Origin: Candidatus Omnitrophota bacterium
GTDB taxonomy: Bacteria; Omnitrophota; Gorgyraeia; B26-G9
DNA length: 12,867 bases
Assembly: GCA_018399295.1 (NCBI GenBank)
Contig: JAGYOO010000016.1
Coordinates: 1-12,867, forward strand
Reading direction: 5' to 3'
Both the position numbers and the translations under genes were made by a program. Below are positions 7,303-12,867 of this stretch, piece after piece (within the stretch, counting starts at the first letter, position 1; each line of letters opens with the position of its first letter). Under the pieces are notes generated by a model, which worked only from the letters and a program-made list of their open reading frames with translations, ran no database searches and had not been told where the DNA came from.

Positions 7303-8033
7303 GGCCAGGAGGTCTCCCGCATCGGAAGCACCATAACCTCCGGGATTACCGTTCCATCCGGTTGACTCAGGACAAACCTTACCGTTCTGGCTACATTCAC
7401 CGGATCCTGAAGATTATTCGGATCGATATCCGGAAACCGATCCAACAGAAACGGAGTCTTCATTCCTCCGCTCACCACAGCCGTCAGTTTAATGTTGTTT
7501 GGTCTTGCTTCCGCGTGCAGGGCATGACTGAATCCAAGCAGGCCCCACTTGCTCGCGTGATACGCCGAGGCATTGGCCCAGGTGCGCTTAGCCGCGGTTG
7601 AGGCAATGTTTACGATATGCCCCCGCCCCTGCTCCTTCATCTTTACCATGGCGAATTTAGAGGTCAGGAACGGACCGTAGAGATTAACCTTCATGATCCT
7701 CTCCCAATCCCGGGTAGAGATCTCTTCAATCGGAAGGGTCATATCCACGGCCGCGTTATTGATCAAAAAGTCCAGCCGGCCAAACTCACCCCATACGTCA
7801 TCAATCATCCGGATCACCGCTGCTTCATCAGTCACGTCAAGCACCGCCGCCCTTACGGGCAGGCCCGCCTCACGAACGCTTTTCACGACCGATTCAACAA
7901 GTTCCGGCCGGATATCCGCGACAATCGCTGTCACCCCGGCTGCCGCGAGTTCCCTAACAATCGCCTCTCCCAATCCCCGGCCGCCGCCGGTTATCACCGC
8001 CACCTTACCTTCCAGTTCACGCGCTGCCGCCAT
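7299..8033 (-). CDS. Short-chain dehydrogenase/reductase (SDR)
   Basis: A 244-residue classical SDR of normal length. The Rossmann motif TGGGRGLG is at residues 15-22, the acidic residue after the second strand (D40, in VADIRP) favours NAD over NADP, D66 (LDVTD) contacts adenine, and NNAA is at 92-95. The catalytic set is N117, S145, Y158 and K162 (YHASK). Substrate cannot be predicted; the family covers sugar, lipid, steroid and polyol alcohols. ATG 8033 has an aaaggga site about 7 bases upstream. It is the first gene of the operon whose other members are a GT9 glycosyltransferase and an MFS transporter, so oxidation or reduction of an envelope sugar or lipid intermediate is plausible. I found no clear promoter directly upstream. 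Confidence 0.92.
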   Translation of the reverse strand: MAAARELEGKVAVITGGGRGLGEAIVRELAAAGVTAIVADIRPELVESVVKSVREAGLPVRAAVLDVTDEAAVIRMIDDVWGEFGRLDFLINNAAVDMTLPIEEISTRDWERIMKVNLYGPFLTSKFAMVKMKEQGRGHIVNIASTAAKRTWANASAYHASKWGLLGFSHALHAEARPNNIKLTAVVSGGMKTPFLLDRFPDIDPNNLQDPVNVARTVRFVLSQPDGTVIPEVMVLPMRETSWP

Positions 8034-8433
8034 TGTTATCCCTTTCCTTTTTCCTCATCTCCAAGGTTAAAACCTCCCCGCCTCCGGCAACGATTTTTCC
8101 GAAGAAACGGAAACAACTGACATTGTCGATTTTAACCGGAAAAGAGGCAATTCCCGGTTTCCCCCTTTTATTGACGGTTCTTCGCTTCACCCGAAAACAG
8201 CTTATGCCGGTTTGCTTAGTTTTTGAAACAATTCCGCCGCGCGCTGTCTTCTCCAGGAATGCGAGCGCAGACAGAGGCAATAGAACGCGTGAAGATCCTT
8301 AAAAAAAGAGTAAGAGAGAGGGGGGGGGTAGTCCATCGTGGATTCCGTTCGCCAAGCCGGAAAAGCATCAAATAATCTACTCCTTCCTCCGGCTTGCTTA
8401 TTATCCGGATTGATACAAACCTCGTCGTTTCCG
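8034..8433. other. 400-bp region without a convincing gene; G9 tract and inverted repeat
   Basis: Frames exist on both strands here, but none has good codon character. The segment contains an unbroken run of nine G at 8320-8328 next to a GA-rich stretch, and a perfect 9-bp inverted repeat (caagccgga at 8353-8361, tccggcttg at 8388-8396). The repeat would form a hairpin in the 3' UTR of the minus-strand gene at 8434-9018. A T-rich stretch follows only after about 45 bases, so a standard intrinsic terminator is doubtful. Upstream control of the SDR operon should also lie here, but I see no strong -35/-10 pair. Confidence 0.5.
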
Positions 8434-9018
8434 TTATCTGTCTAAAGCATTCAGAATCCGGGAAGATTGGGAAATCGATACCGGCCCGCCTTCCGGCAAT
8501 CCACGAAAATCACCGCGGATAAATTTTAACGCGTATCTCTCCTCTTCGATCTCCCTCCGCGTCCTCACCCCGAAAAGACGCAGAAGCGGCATCAGCGGCG
8601 AGGCACCTTCAATCGCCTGAGCCGCCAAAGACCAAGCTGCTAATAAAGACACCAGGACCATCCGACGCCGCCCGAATATTCTGGATCCGACAACCCCCAA
8701 CAGCATAAGGGCCGCGGCATCAGCCTGCACTACCCTGTCCGTGTCCCATTCCTGATCCAACTGATATAATCTTCTTTCAATAGCATCGCTTCCCGCGTCC
8801 GCGTAACGGGCGATCTCCGCCTCAGTCCAATTTCGGATTCTGGCGCTAAACGGAGTATGAGCGAAAAGCTTCTCTCCGGAAAGCGCCAGAAGGGTTTTTA
8901 ACTGAATATACCTTCCGTCTTCCTCCAGCATCATCCGCAGAAATTCCGAGTCATTTTTCGCTGCCTCGGTCAAAGTATCCAAAGCCTGCCTGATCTCCTG
9001 ATTATTATCCAGAGTCAT
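8434..9018 (-). CDS. DUF2892-like membrane protein with soluble N-terminal region
   Basis: A 194-residue protein. Residues 1-100 are soluble, acidic and helical (opening MTLDNNQEIRQAL). Residues 100-140 contain two short hydrophobic segments (ALMLLGVVGSRIFG, then VLVSLLAAWSLAAQA). After these come SPLMPLLRLFGVRTRREIE and ERYALKFIRGDFRGLP. From memory, the membrane hairpin followed by a PLLR-LGVRTRREI-ERYALK-LRGDF pattern is the hallmark of DUF2892-type (YgaP inner-membrane) proteins with extended ends. Known members have no settled function. ATG 9018 has agggag about 9 bases upstream. It follows the DUF378 gene on the same strand, with a large palindrome between them, so the two may be transcribed together with different stabilities. 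Confidence 0.7.
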   Translation of the reverse strand: MTLDNNQEIRQALDTLTEAAKNDSEFLRMMLEEDGRYIQLKTLLALSGEKLFAHTPFSARIRNWTEAEIARYADAGSDAIERRLYQLDQEWDTDRVVQADAAALMLLGVVGSRIFGRRRMVLVSLLAAWSLAAQAIEGASPLMPLLRLFGVRTRREIEEERYALKFIRGDFRGLPEGGPVSISQSSRILNALDR

Positions 9019-9034
9019 CTGATGGTCTCCCTGC

Positions 9035-9080
9035 TTACCGGAAAACTTCCCGGAAGATATCTTCCGGGAAGTACCGGTAA
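9035..9080. repeat. 46-bp hairpin with a perfect 28-bp palindromic core
   Basis: Positions 9045-9072 form a perfect palindrome with half-site acttcccggaagat. Flanking arms ttaccgg (9035-9041) and ccggtaa (9074-9080) also pair, leaving only a small 3:1 internal bulge. It lies between the DUF378 stop and the DUF2892-like start. There is no T-tract on either strand, so it is not a standard intrinsic terminator. It may be an mRNA-stabilising stem, an attenuator or a protein-binding site. Confidence 0.8.
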
Positions 9081-9085
9081 TAAGT

Positions 9086-9295
9086 TCAGCTTCTTTTCGC
9101 CAATCGTCCTACTTCAAAAAGGATATACAGCGCCGAAAGACCGACAAGGATATACACCGAGCGGGCCAGGACAGTCATCTCTCCGAATACCGCGGCAACG
9201 ATATTAATCCGGAATATTCCGATCAGCGCCCAGTTAATGCCTCCAATAATAATCAGTGCCATGGTAATCCAATCCAGCGTATTTAGCTTAACCAT
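9086..9295 (-). CDS. DUF378 small membrane protein (YuzA-like)
   Basis: A 69-residue protein with two membrane segments and the DUF378 pattern: LDWITMALIIIGGINWALIG in the first helix, a loop containing FGEMTVLARSVYILVG, and a second helix ending LFEVGRLAKRS. The family is widespread, short and of unknown function, often found next to envelope or general-stress genes. I choose ATG 9295, because aaggagg lies 7 bases ahead and the length then equals the family norm. An in-frame ATG at 9361 would add 22 residues with no ribosome site and no family match. The gene is divergent from the MarR-type regulator at 9547, which may control it. Confidence 0.85.
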   Translation of the reverse strand: MVKLNTLDWITMALIIIGGINWALIGIFRINIVAAVFGEMTVLARSVYILVGLSALYILFEVGRLAKRS

Positions 9296-9315
9296 TCCCG
9301 AACCTCCTTTTTTAA

Positions 9316-9334
9316 ATACAATTCTGTTATACAA
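9316..9334. promoter_or_regulatory. Two ATACAA repeats upstream of the DUF378 gene
   Basis: ATACAA occurs at 9316-9321 and again at 9329-9334, as direct repeats 13 bp apart just upstream of the DUF378 ribosome site. The same half-site (as TTGTAT) appears in the palindrome at the MarR promoter, at 9514-9519. This suggests shared control of the two divergent genes but does not prove it. Confidence 0.35.
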
Positions 9335-9479
9335 CACCCTGAAAGTACTGCAGATGAGCAATGAAGTAAATTGGTTTTCTCGCCTTTTTTCTAACCTGTT
9401 TTCCTGCGCAGATCATCTTCAGAACTGCCGTTCAGGACGGAGAAATCAAGAGAAAACGTGGAGAAGTGCAAAAAAATAG

Positions 9480-9508
9480 TTGACAATAGTTAATGATGAA
9501 CTTAAAAT
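9480..9508 (+). promoter_or_regulatory. Sigma-70-type promoter of the MarR gene
   Basis: TTGACA (9480-9485) and TAAAAT (9503-9508) are separated by 17 bp, which is near consensus. The predicted start of transcription is around 9515, upstream of the chosen ATG at 9547 but downstream of the earlier ATGs at 9493 and 9496. This helps to fix the translation start. A direct repeat aatagtt (9475-9481 and 9485-9491) overlaps the -35. Confidence 0.75.
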
Positions 9509-9519
9509 ACATATTGTAT
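9507..9519. promoter_or_regulatory. Palindrome over the -10/start site, candidate MarR operator
   Basis: ATACA-TAT-TGTAT is a perfect 5-bp inverted repeat with a 3-bp centre. It overlaps the end of the -10 box and the likely transcription start, where an autorepressor of the MarR family would bind. No binding data are implied. Confidence 0.45.
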
Positions 9520-9546
9520 AGAGGAACACAAGCCGAAAGGGACCTA

Positions 9547-10068
9547 ATGAAGAAACAGGAATTCATCGTCAACCTGACTCGGAAACTTAATCGTCTCATG
9601 CTGCTGTCTCAGATCGAGTTTTCCACAAAGGCTAACCATGCTATCACTGATGATCTTACCCATTCACAGGTCCTCTATCTGCAGTTTGTAAGCCTGCTCG
9701 AACTTCCCACGGTCGGACAGCTTGCCGAGGTTCTCGGATCAACCGCCAGTTTTGCCAGCCGTCTGACTACTGAGCTGGAAAATCTGGGGATGGTAATCCG
9801 GGTACACAAGATCGGTTTCCGTAAGGAAGTATTTGTCCAGTTGACGGAAAAAGGAATTGAAGTGGTCAGACAGGTCGAGGAATTTGATATTCAGAAACGG
9901 ATTGGCCTGTTGAATATGGTGGATAAGAACTTTGGAATCCAAAAAGTAAAGGTAATCGACAAGATCGTCGACCACCTTATTTCTTTAATACACGGTAACC
10001 CATTAAACCAAAACCCGCCAGCCCCCGCCCTGCGAGCGGAGTTTCTGCCCCGGTTGGATAATAAATAG
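9547..10068 (+). CDS. MarR-family transcriptional regulator
   Basis: A 173-residue winged-helix protein. An N-terminal dimerisation helix is followed by the HTH: LTHSQVLYLQFVSLLELPTV, then GQLAEVLGSTASFASRLTTE as helix-turn-helix, then ELENLGMVIRV leading into the wing with its FRKEVFVQLTEKG pattern. The C-terminal helices would complete the dimer. MarR proteins repress, often bind their own promoter, and respond to phenolic ligands or oxidation; no cysteine stands out here, so small-ligand control is the more likely mode. ATG 9547 has an aaaggga site, lies after the predicted transcription start, and gives a normal family length. ATG 9493 would begin before that start. Its promoter carries a palindrome over the start site. 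The likely targets are itself and the divergent DUF378 gene. The ligand is unknown. Confidence 0.85.
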   Translation: MKKQEFIVNLTRKLNRLMLLSQIEFSTKANHAITDDLTHSQVLYLQFVSLLELPTVGQLAEVLGSTASFASRLTTELENLGMVIRVHKIGFRKEVFVQLTEKGIEVVRQVEEFDIQKRIGLLNMVDKNFGIQKVKVIDKIVDHLISLIHGNPLNQNPPAPALRAEFLPRLDNK

Positions 10069-10171
10069 GCAGAAGTCTCTGGGAAAGGATTCCACCGGTT
10101 TTCCCAAGATTCTGGGGGGAGAGTCAGAAGGATAAACCGGTCAGAAAAAGGATTTTCTGAGACTTCCGCCT
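10067..10171 (+). repeat. 105-bp element with imperfect terminal inverted repeats and inner hairpins
   Basis: aggcagaagtctc (10067-10079) pairs with gagacttccgcct (10159-10171) at 12 of 13 positions, closing a domain that starts at the MarR stop codon. Inside are a 7-bp stem (tgggaaa 10080-10086 with tttccca 10100-10106) and an 8-bp stem (tcagaaaa 10141-10148 with ttttctga 10153-10160). An alternative pairing is accggttt with aaaccggt. It may be a structured 3' UTR or a small inserted repeat. Confidence 0.55.
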
Positions 10172-10268
10172 GCTAAAATTACAGCTGATTCATAAACTGT
10201 TCCATAGCAACCGTACCACAGTTTAACAAAGTTTGCAAATCCTCCTCGGTAAAGTGCCCACCGACGGT

Positions 10269-10322
10269 CAGGACTCGTTTCGGGATACGCCAGCCCACTT
10301 CCCGGAACGAGTCCTGTTTTTT
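10269..10322 (+). terminator. Strong intrinsic terminator
   Basis: caggactcgtttcggg (10269-10284) pairs with cccggaacgagtcctg (10301-10316), 15 of 16 positions with one G-T wobble, around a 16-base loop. It is followed by TTTTTT at 10317-10322. On the plus strand it ends the MarR transcript about 200 bases after its stop. On the minus strand it sits just after the PRC-barrel stop but lacks a T-tract on that side. Confidence 0.85.
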
Positions 10323-11145
10323 ATCGCATCCGCAACTCCTTTACCACAATCTCTTCCGCCTTGATCCAGTCATCCAGTTCATGTCCCGGCTGGCAGCCCC
10401 GATCTTCACACAGCTCCCGCGCCCTTACCCGGACCAGCTCTTCAATGTCCCGGTCACGCAGATACATCGGCTTGCCGTAATAGTCAAACAGGATCCGTTC
10501 GTACTCGGAAGTCACCGGCTGGGAGCGGTCAAATCCGGGGGCATGCCTTATCCTCTCCCGATCCAGTGAAACGTTGATATTGCTTTCCATCCAGTTTATG
10601 TTTTCCACCCAGCGGGGTGAAATAAGCACGTTTTTACCCGGAAGAAAATCGCGGGTATTTACGACCAGGTACCGTACCACCCAGTCCTGGTCATCAATCA
10701 TAAAGTCTTCGACATGACCAACGCTTCCATCTCCGGTCTGGACATGATACCCCGCCAGTTCCGAGGTGCTTACCAGATGCCGTTCCTCGGGCTGCCCCTC
10801 AGCAGACTGCCAGGCCCGCACCTGTGAAACATTATTCCAACCGTAATAATCGTTTATCATTTCAGCATTCTGCCGCGTTATCGGTTGTTCGGCATCAACG
10901 TCCGGACTGTTCACCAGCGTACTCCGGCTCAGATTTACCTCGATTTTTTTCTCATCTTCGTCTATCGATTTTATCGAAGACGGAGATAACAAAACCTGTT
11001 TACGATTGAAAAATCCACTGGTATCGATCACCAGATAACTTATCCCATATCCGATCTCATCAAAAAAAAATTTAACTACCTGTCCGATATCTCCGTCACT
11101 CGCCCTTATCCCATAATGGCGAAATTCGCTTTCTGATCTTATCAT
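10321..11145 (-). CDS. PRC-barrel and DUF2934 protein
   Basis: A 274-residue soluble protein with two PRC-barrel domains (about residues 1-105 and 122-226) and a C-terminal DUF2934 helix pair (about 230-274). The second barrel carries the family pattern HLVSTSELAGYHVQTGDGSVGHVEDFMIDD, then RYLVVNTRDFLPGKNVLISP, then a DYYGKP close; the first repeats it more loosely with GYGISYLVIDTSGFF and ending DYYGWNN. The tail DRDIEELVRVRARELCEDRG followed by DDWIKAEEIV fits DUF2934. PRC barrels are adaptor beta-barrels found in RimM, photosynthetic reaction centres and stress proteins; the partner here is unknown. ATG 11145 has gggagg 6 bases ahead. A promoter lies 50-75 bases upstream, divergent from the MscS gene. 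Acidic composition suggests a cytoplasmic protein. Confidence 0.9.
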   Translation of the reverse strand: MIRSESEFRHYGIRASDGDIGQVVKFFFDEIGYGISYLVIDTSGFFNRKQVLLSPSSIKSIDEDEKKIEVNLSRSTLVNSPDVDAEQPITRQNAEMINDYYGWNNVSQVRAWQSAEGQPEERHLVSTSELAGYHVQTGDGSVGHVEDFMIDDQDWVVRYLVVNTRDFLPGKNVLISPRWVENINWMESNINVSLDRERIRHAPGFDRSQPVTSEYERILFDYYGKPMYLRDRDIEELVRVRARELCEDRGCQPGHELDDWIKAEEIVVKELRMR

Positions 11146-11193
11146 TTTAATCCTCCCTTTTTAGATAAAAGCCGTCTCTCCTGTTTTATAATT

Positions 11194-11221
11194 ATTCTAT
11201 GACCTATCCGACTCCGGACAA
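11194..11221 (-). promoter_or_regulatory. Candidate promoter for the PRC-barrel gene
   Basis: On the minus strand, TTGTCC (11221-11216) and TAGAAT (11199-11194) are 16 bp apart: four and five consensus matches respectively. It lies about 50 bases before the ATG, at a normal distance. An AT-rich TATAAA further downstream is an alternative -10 without a matching -35. Confidence 0.5.
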
Positions 11222-11274
11222 GGGACAGCATCTCCTTTTTTCTAATTCCCGTCCGCTTTGCTCCTGATAATTCC

Positions 11275-11304
11275 TTGACCGGAAAACATTTATTGGATTA
11301 TAAT
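11275..11304 (+). promoter_or_regulatory. Promoter of the MscS-type gene
   Basis: TTGACC (11275-11280) and TATAAT (11299-11304), 18 bp apart. The -10 is a full match to the sigma-70 consensus and the -35 matches five of six. A strong gaggaga ribosome site at 11328-11334 precedes ATG 11340. Confidence 0.75.
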
Positions 11305-11339
11305 TCTACAAAACCCAGTACTTACATGAGGAGATCGAA

Positions 11340-12005
11340 ATGAAAAAATATTTTCAGCGGGCCGCCCCCGCTCTTCTTAGAGCCTCACTGTTCCCCTCCG
11401 GACTGCTTCTCTCGGCCGTAATCCTGTACATCCTATACCGGGCCCGGATCGCGCCGGATATTTCACCCGCGCTTGAACAGGAATTAAGAAAGTACATTAT
11501 CACCGGATTTACCCTCTGCTCCGGATATCTTATCCATAAAGTTACGAAAGGAATGTTTGACTGGTACCGGGAATTCATCTCCCGCCGCGCGTCGGTACAT
11601 ACCGACGATCTGCTTCTTCCCCTGATTAGCCGCGCCGCGTTAATCCTTATCTGGATCTGCGTTTTGTTGGTAATCCTCCCGCTTTACGGAATAAACATCA
11701 CCGCCCTGGTGGCCCTGCTGGGAGTAGGTTCCCTGGCTGTTTCTCTGGCAGCCCAGGATACTGTTGCCAATATAATCGCCGGCTTTCTGATCATAATCGA
11801 CCGCCCGTTCCACCGCGGTGACCGGATAAAGCTTCCCTCGGGAGAAATCGTCGAGGTACTGAACATCGGTATCCGCCGCTCCCGGTTCCTTCTTGCCGAA
11901 GAAAAGGCGATCGTCATTGTTCCGAATCTTGATCTAAGCCGGAACAAGATCGTTAATTATACTTATGCCGGAGAGCAACCGGAAGGGGAAGATACTTCTC
12001 TTTAA
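11340..12005 (+). CDS. Small MscS-family mechanosensitive channel
   Basis: A 221-residue membrane protein. Hydrophobic segments lie at about residues 15-33, 48-66, 93-113 and 115-150. The last is the pore-lining region, ITALVALLGVGSLAVSLAAQ followed by DTVANIIAGFLIIIDRPFHRGD, which is the MscS TM3 signature. The following beta domain (IKLPSGEIVEVLNIGIRRS, then IVIVPNLDLSRNKIVNYTY) matches MscS. The protein then ends after about 15 polar residues, so the C-terminal alpha/beta vestibule domain of E. coli MscS (286 residues) is missing. The stop is clean and I see no frameshift that restores that domain. Channels of this family open under membrane tension to release solutes in hypo-osmotic shock. 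Promoter and ribosome site are strong, so the gene looks intact. It is divergent from the PRC-barrel gene. Confidence 0.87.
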   Translation: MKKYFQRAAPALLRASLFPSGLLLSAVILYILYRARIAPDISPALEQELRKYIITGFTLCSGYLIHKVTKGMFDWYREFISRRASVHTDDLLLPLISRAALILIWICVLLVILPLYGINITALVALLGVGSLAVSLAAQDTVANIIAGFLIIIDRPFHRGDRIKLPSGEIVEVLNIGIRRSRFLLAEEKAIVIVPNLDLSRNKIVNYTYAGEQPEGEDTSL

Positions 12006-12030
12006 CACCGTTTCCCGTCTTTACCCCTGC

Positions 12031-12288
12031 CTACCAGGCCCTTAATTCTCCGAACCAGAGCCGAAACCGGGTCAGATTATTCTTATCTTCGTCACTCTCC
12101 GGAAGCCATTGATAGCCTTCCGGAGGAGTCGGCAAAATAAATTTTTCGTCTTTTTCAATCCAGATACCCCTCTCAACACAGCTCCGGAAATTACACTCTG
12201 AATCCGGAAACTGCTGCCAAAATTCCGGATTCAGCGGATAACGAGGCAGCTTTACTTTTCTAAACTGATCTCTCTCAGTGTACCTCAT
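12031..12288 (-). CDS. Small unknown protein, 85 residues
   Basis: I do not recognise this protein. It is soluble, rich in aromatic and charged residues, and shows a possible metal or disulfide pair in ECNFRSCVERG, followed by IWIEKDEKFILPTPPEGYQW and a C-terminal FRLWFGELRAW. The absence of hydrophobic segments suggests a cytoplasmic location. ATG 12288 is preceded by ggggag about 9 bases upstream. It ends 25 bases beyond the convergent MscS stop and lies about 120 bases downstream of the PAP2 gene on the same strand. Its codon use resembles that of neighbouring genes, and that together with the ribosome site is the main reason to accept it. Confidence 0.65.
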   Translation of the reverse strand: MRYTERDQFRKVKLPRYPLNPEFWQQFPDSECNFRSCVERGIWIEKDEKFILPTPPEGYQWLPESDEDKNNLTRFRLWFGELRAW

Positions 12289-12411
12289 CTGTTTATCTCC
12301 CCTTTTTGTGACTTTTAACTTTGTTTCTACACGCGTAATAATAATGGATTAAGGAGACTCTTTGAATTGCCTGATTCTTCTTTTTGCTGATGCCTTTCCC
12401 TGTCTTGCCTG

Positions 12412-12867
12412 TTACTGTTCCGCTTTCAGCCGGAAAAAGTCAATAACCCCGGTCCAGAAGAGCCCGAGCGCGAATCCACCAACTACATCGCTTAACCAAT
12501 GGACTCCCAGATAGATCCTGGTAAAACCGGTCAGAATAATCATAAAAACACAGACCATCAACGTCACGATCCGCTGCCTTTGAGATAACAAACCGGCCGG
12601 TCAGCACCCACAGCATATAAAAAAACACCAGTCCCACTGTACTGTGCGCGCTGGGAAAACTAAGCCCATCGGCCGCGCGGATCATGAACTCCACGGGCCG
12701 GGGCCGGGCAAACAAAATCTTGATCAGAGAAACAAGAAACAGCAAGCCGATAACAGCCGCGTTGAAAAATAATATCAGACAAACTCGTATTTTCCGCAAG
12801 AATAATCCGCTGAGAACCGTCATCAACACCAGAGACGCGGGATCAAGCGCGATTGTTGCCGCGGTAA
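12412..12867 (-). pseudogene. PAP2-family phosphatase, frameshifted and partial at the window edge
   Basis: A membrane phosphatase of the PAP2 superfamily (phosphatidic acid, undecaprenyl-diphosphate and related lipid phosphates). Motif 1 (KILFARPRP) and motif 2 (PSAHS, with the catalytic histidine) lie in one frame that is open to the window end. Motif 3 (TRIYLGVHWLSDVVGG) lies in a second frame, ending in TAA at 12412-12414. The frames join if one T is removed from the TTT at 12590-12592 (minus strand), giving GRLLSQRQRIVTLM, a natural loop and next helix. Read as it stands, the first frame stops near 12440 without motif 3 and would be inactive. The start lies beyond the window. Either a recent mutation or a sequencing error could explain this. 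The PAP2 assignment itself is secure from the three motifs. Confidence 0.8.

Noticed and set aside
7617..8120. 167-codon plus-strand frame
   Set aside because: It is antisense to the SDR gene, with no protein character.
8017..8280. 87-codon minus-strand frame overlapping the SDR start
   Set aside because: It overlaps the SDR start in another frame, has no family resemblance, and the SDR ribosome site lies inside it.
9296..9361. Longer DUF378 start at 9361
   Set aside because: The added residues match nothing. aaggagg is positioned for ATG 9295.
10179..10320. Minus-strand open stretch ending EEDLQTLLNCGTVAMEQFMN
   Set aside because: It looks slightly protein-like but has no usable start codon with a ribosome site, and it runs through the terminator hairpin. 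It could be a gene remnant but cannot be supported.
1..12867. CRISPR arrays, tRNA, rRNA, insertion sequences, attachment sites
   Set aside because: No regularly spaced repeats, no cloverleaf or rRNA-like stretches, no transposase or integrase frames were seen.

Overview
This is a bacterial chromosomal segment with roughly balanced base composition, tight ATGA/GTGA gene overlaps and strong Shine-Dalgarno sites. A heptosyltransferase-type (GT9) glycosyltransferase points to a Gram-negative envelope. I cannot name a genus. The combination of a LigD-type repair ligase, PRC-barrel/DUF2934, DUF378, a small MscS channel and a PAP2 phosphatase resembles the envelope-stress and repair accessory clusters of environmental bacteria. 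No mobile element, CRISPR array, tRNA or rRNA was seen.

Layout. (a) 1-3071, plus strand: the end of an unknown gene, a YegS/DAGK-type lipid kinase, and a ligD gene (phosphoesterase-ligase-polymerase order). The ligD gene is broken by a one-base frameshift at a C5 run near 2330, and its polymerase domain stops early. (b) 3103-4649, minus strand: a compact four-gene cluster made of a 56-residue zinc-ribbon protein (too short for usual ORF cut-offs), a tail-anchored small protein, a single-pass membrane protein, and a secreted protein that looks like a methyltransferase homologue without its SAM-binding loop. (c) 4749-8033, minus strand: an overlapping operon of an SDR oxidoreductase, a GT9 glycosyltransferase and an MFS transporter. 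(d) 8034-8433: about 400 bp without a convincing gene, holding a G9 tract and an inverted repeat. (e) 8434-9295, minus strand: a DUF2892-like membrane protein and a DUF378 protein, separated by a large palindrome. (f) 9480-10322: a MarR-type regulator with a near-consensus promoter and a palindrome over its start site, followed by a folded element and a strong terminator. (g) 10321-12005: divergent PRC-barrel/DUF2934 and MscS genes with promoters on both sides. (h) 12031-12867, minus strand: a small unknown protein and a PAP2 phosphatase that carries a frameshift and runs off the window.

How the genes fit together. Most recognisable products act on or in the envelope: lipid kinase, GT9, MFS, DUF378, DUF2892-like, MscS and PAP2. 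The MarR regulator probably controls itself and perhaps the divergent DUF378 gene. The least explained part is the cluster at 3103-4649. Two one-base frameshifts in homopolymers (ligD and PAP2) mean that assembly error must be excluded before either gene is called dead.
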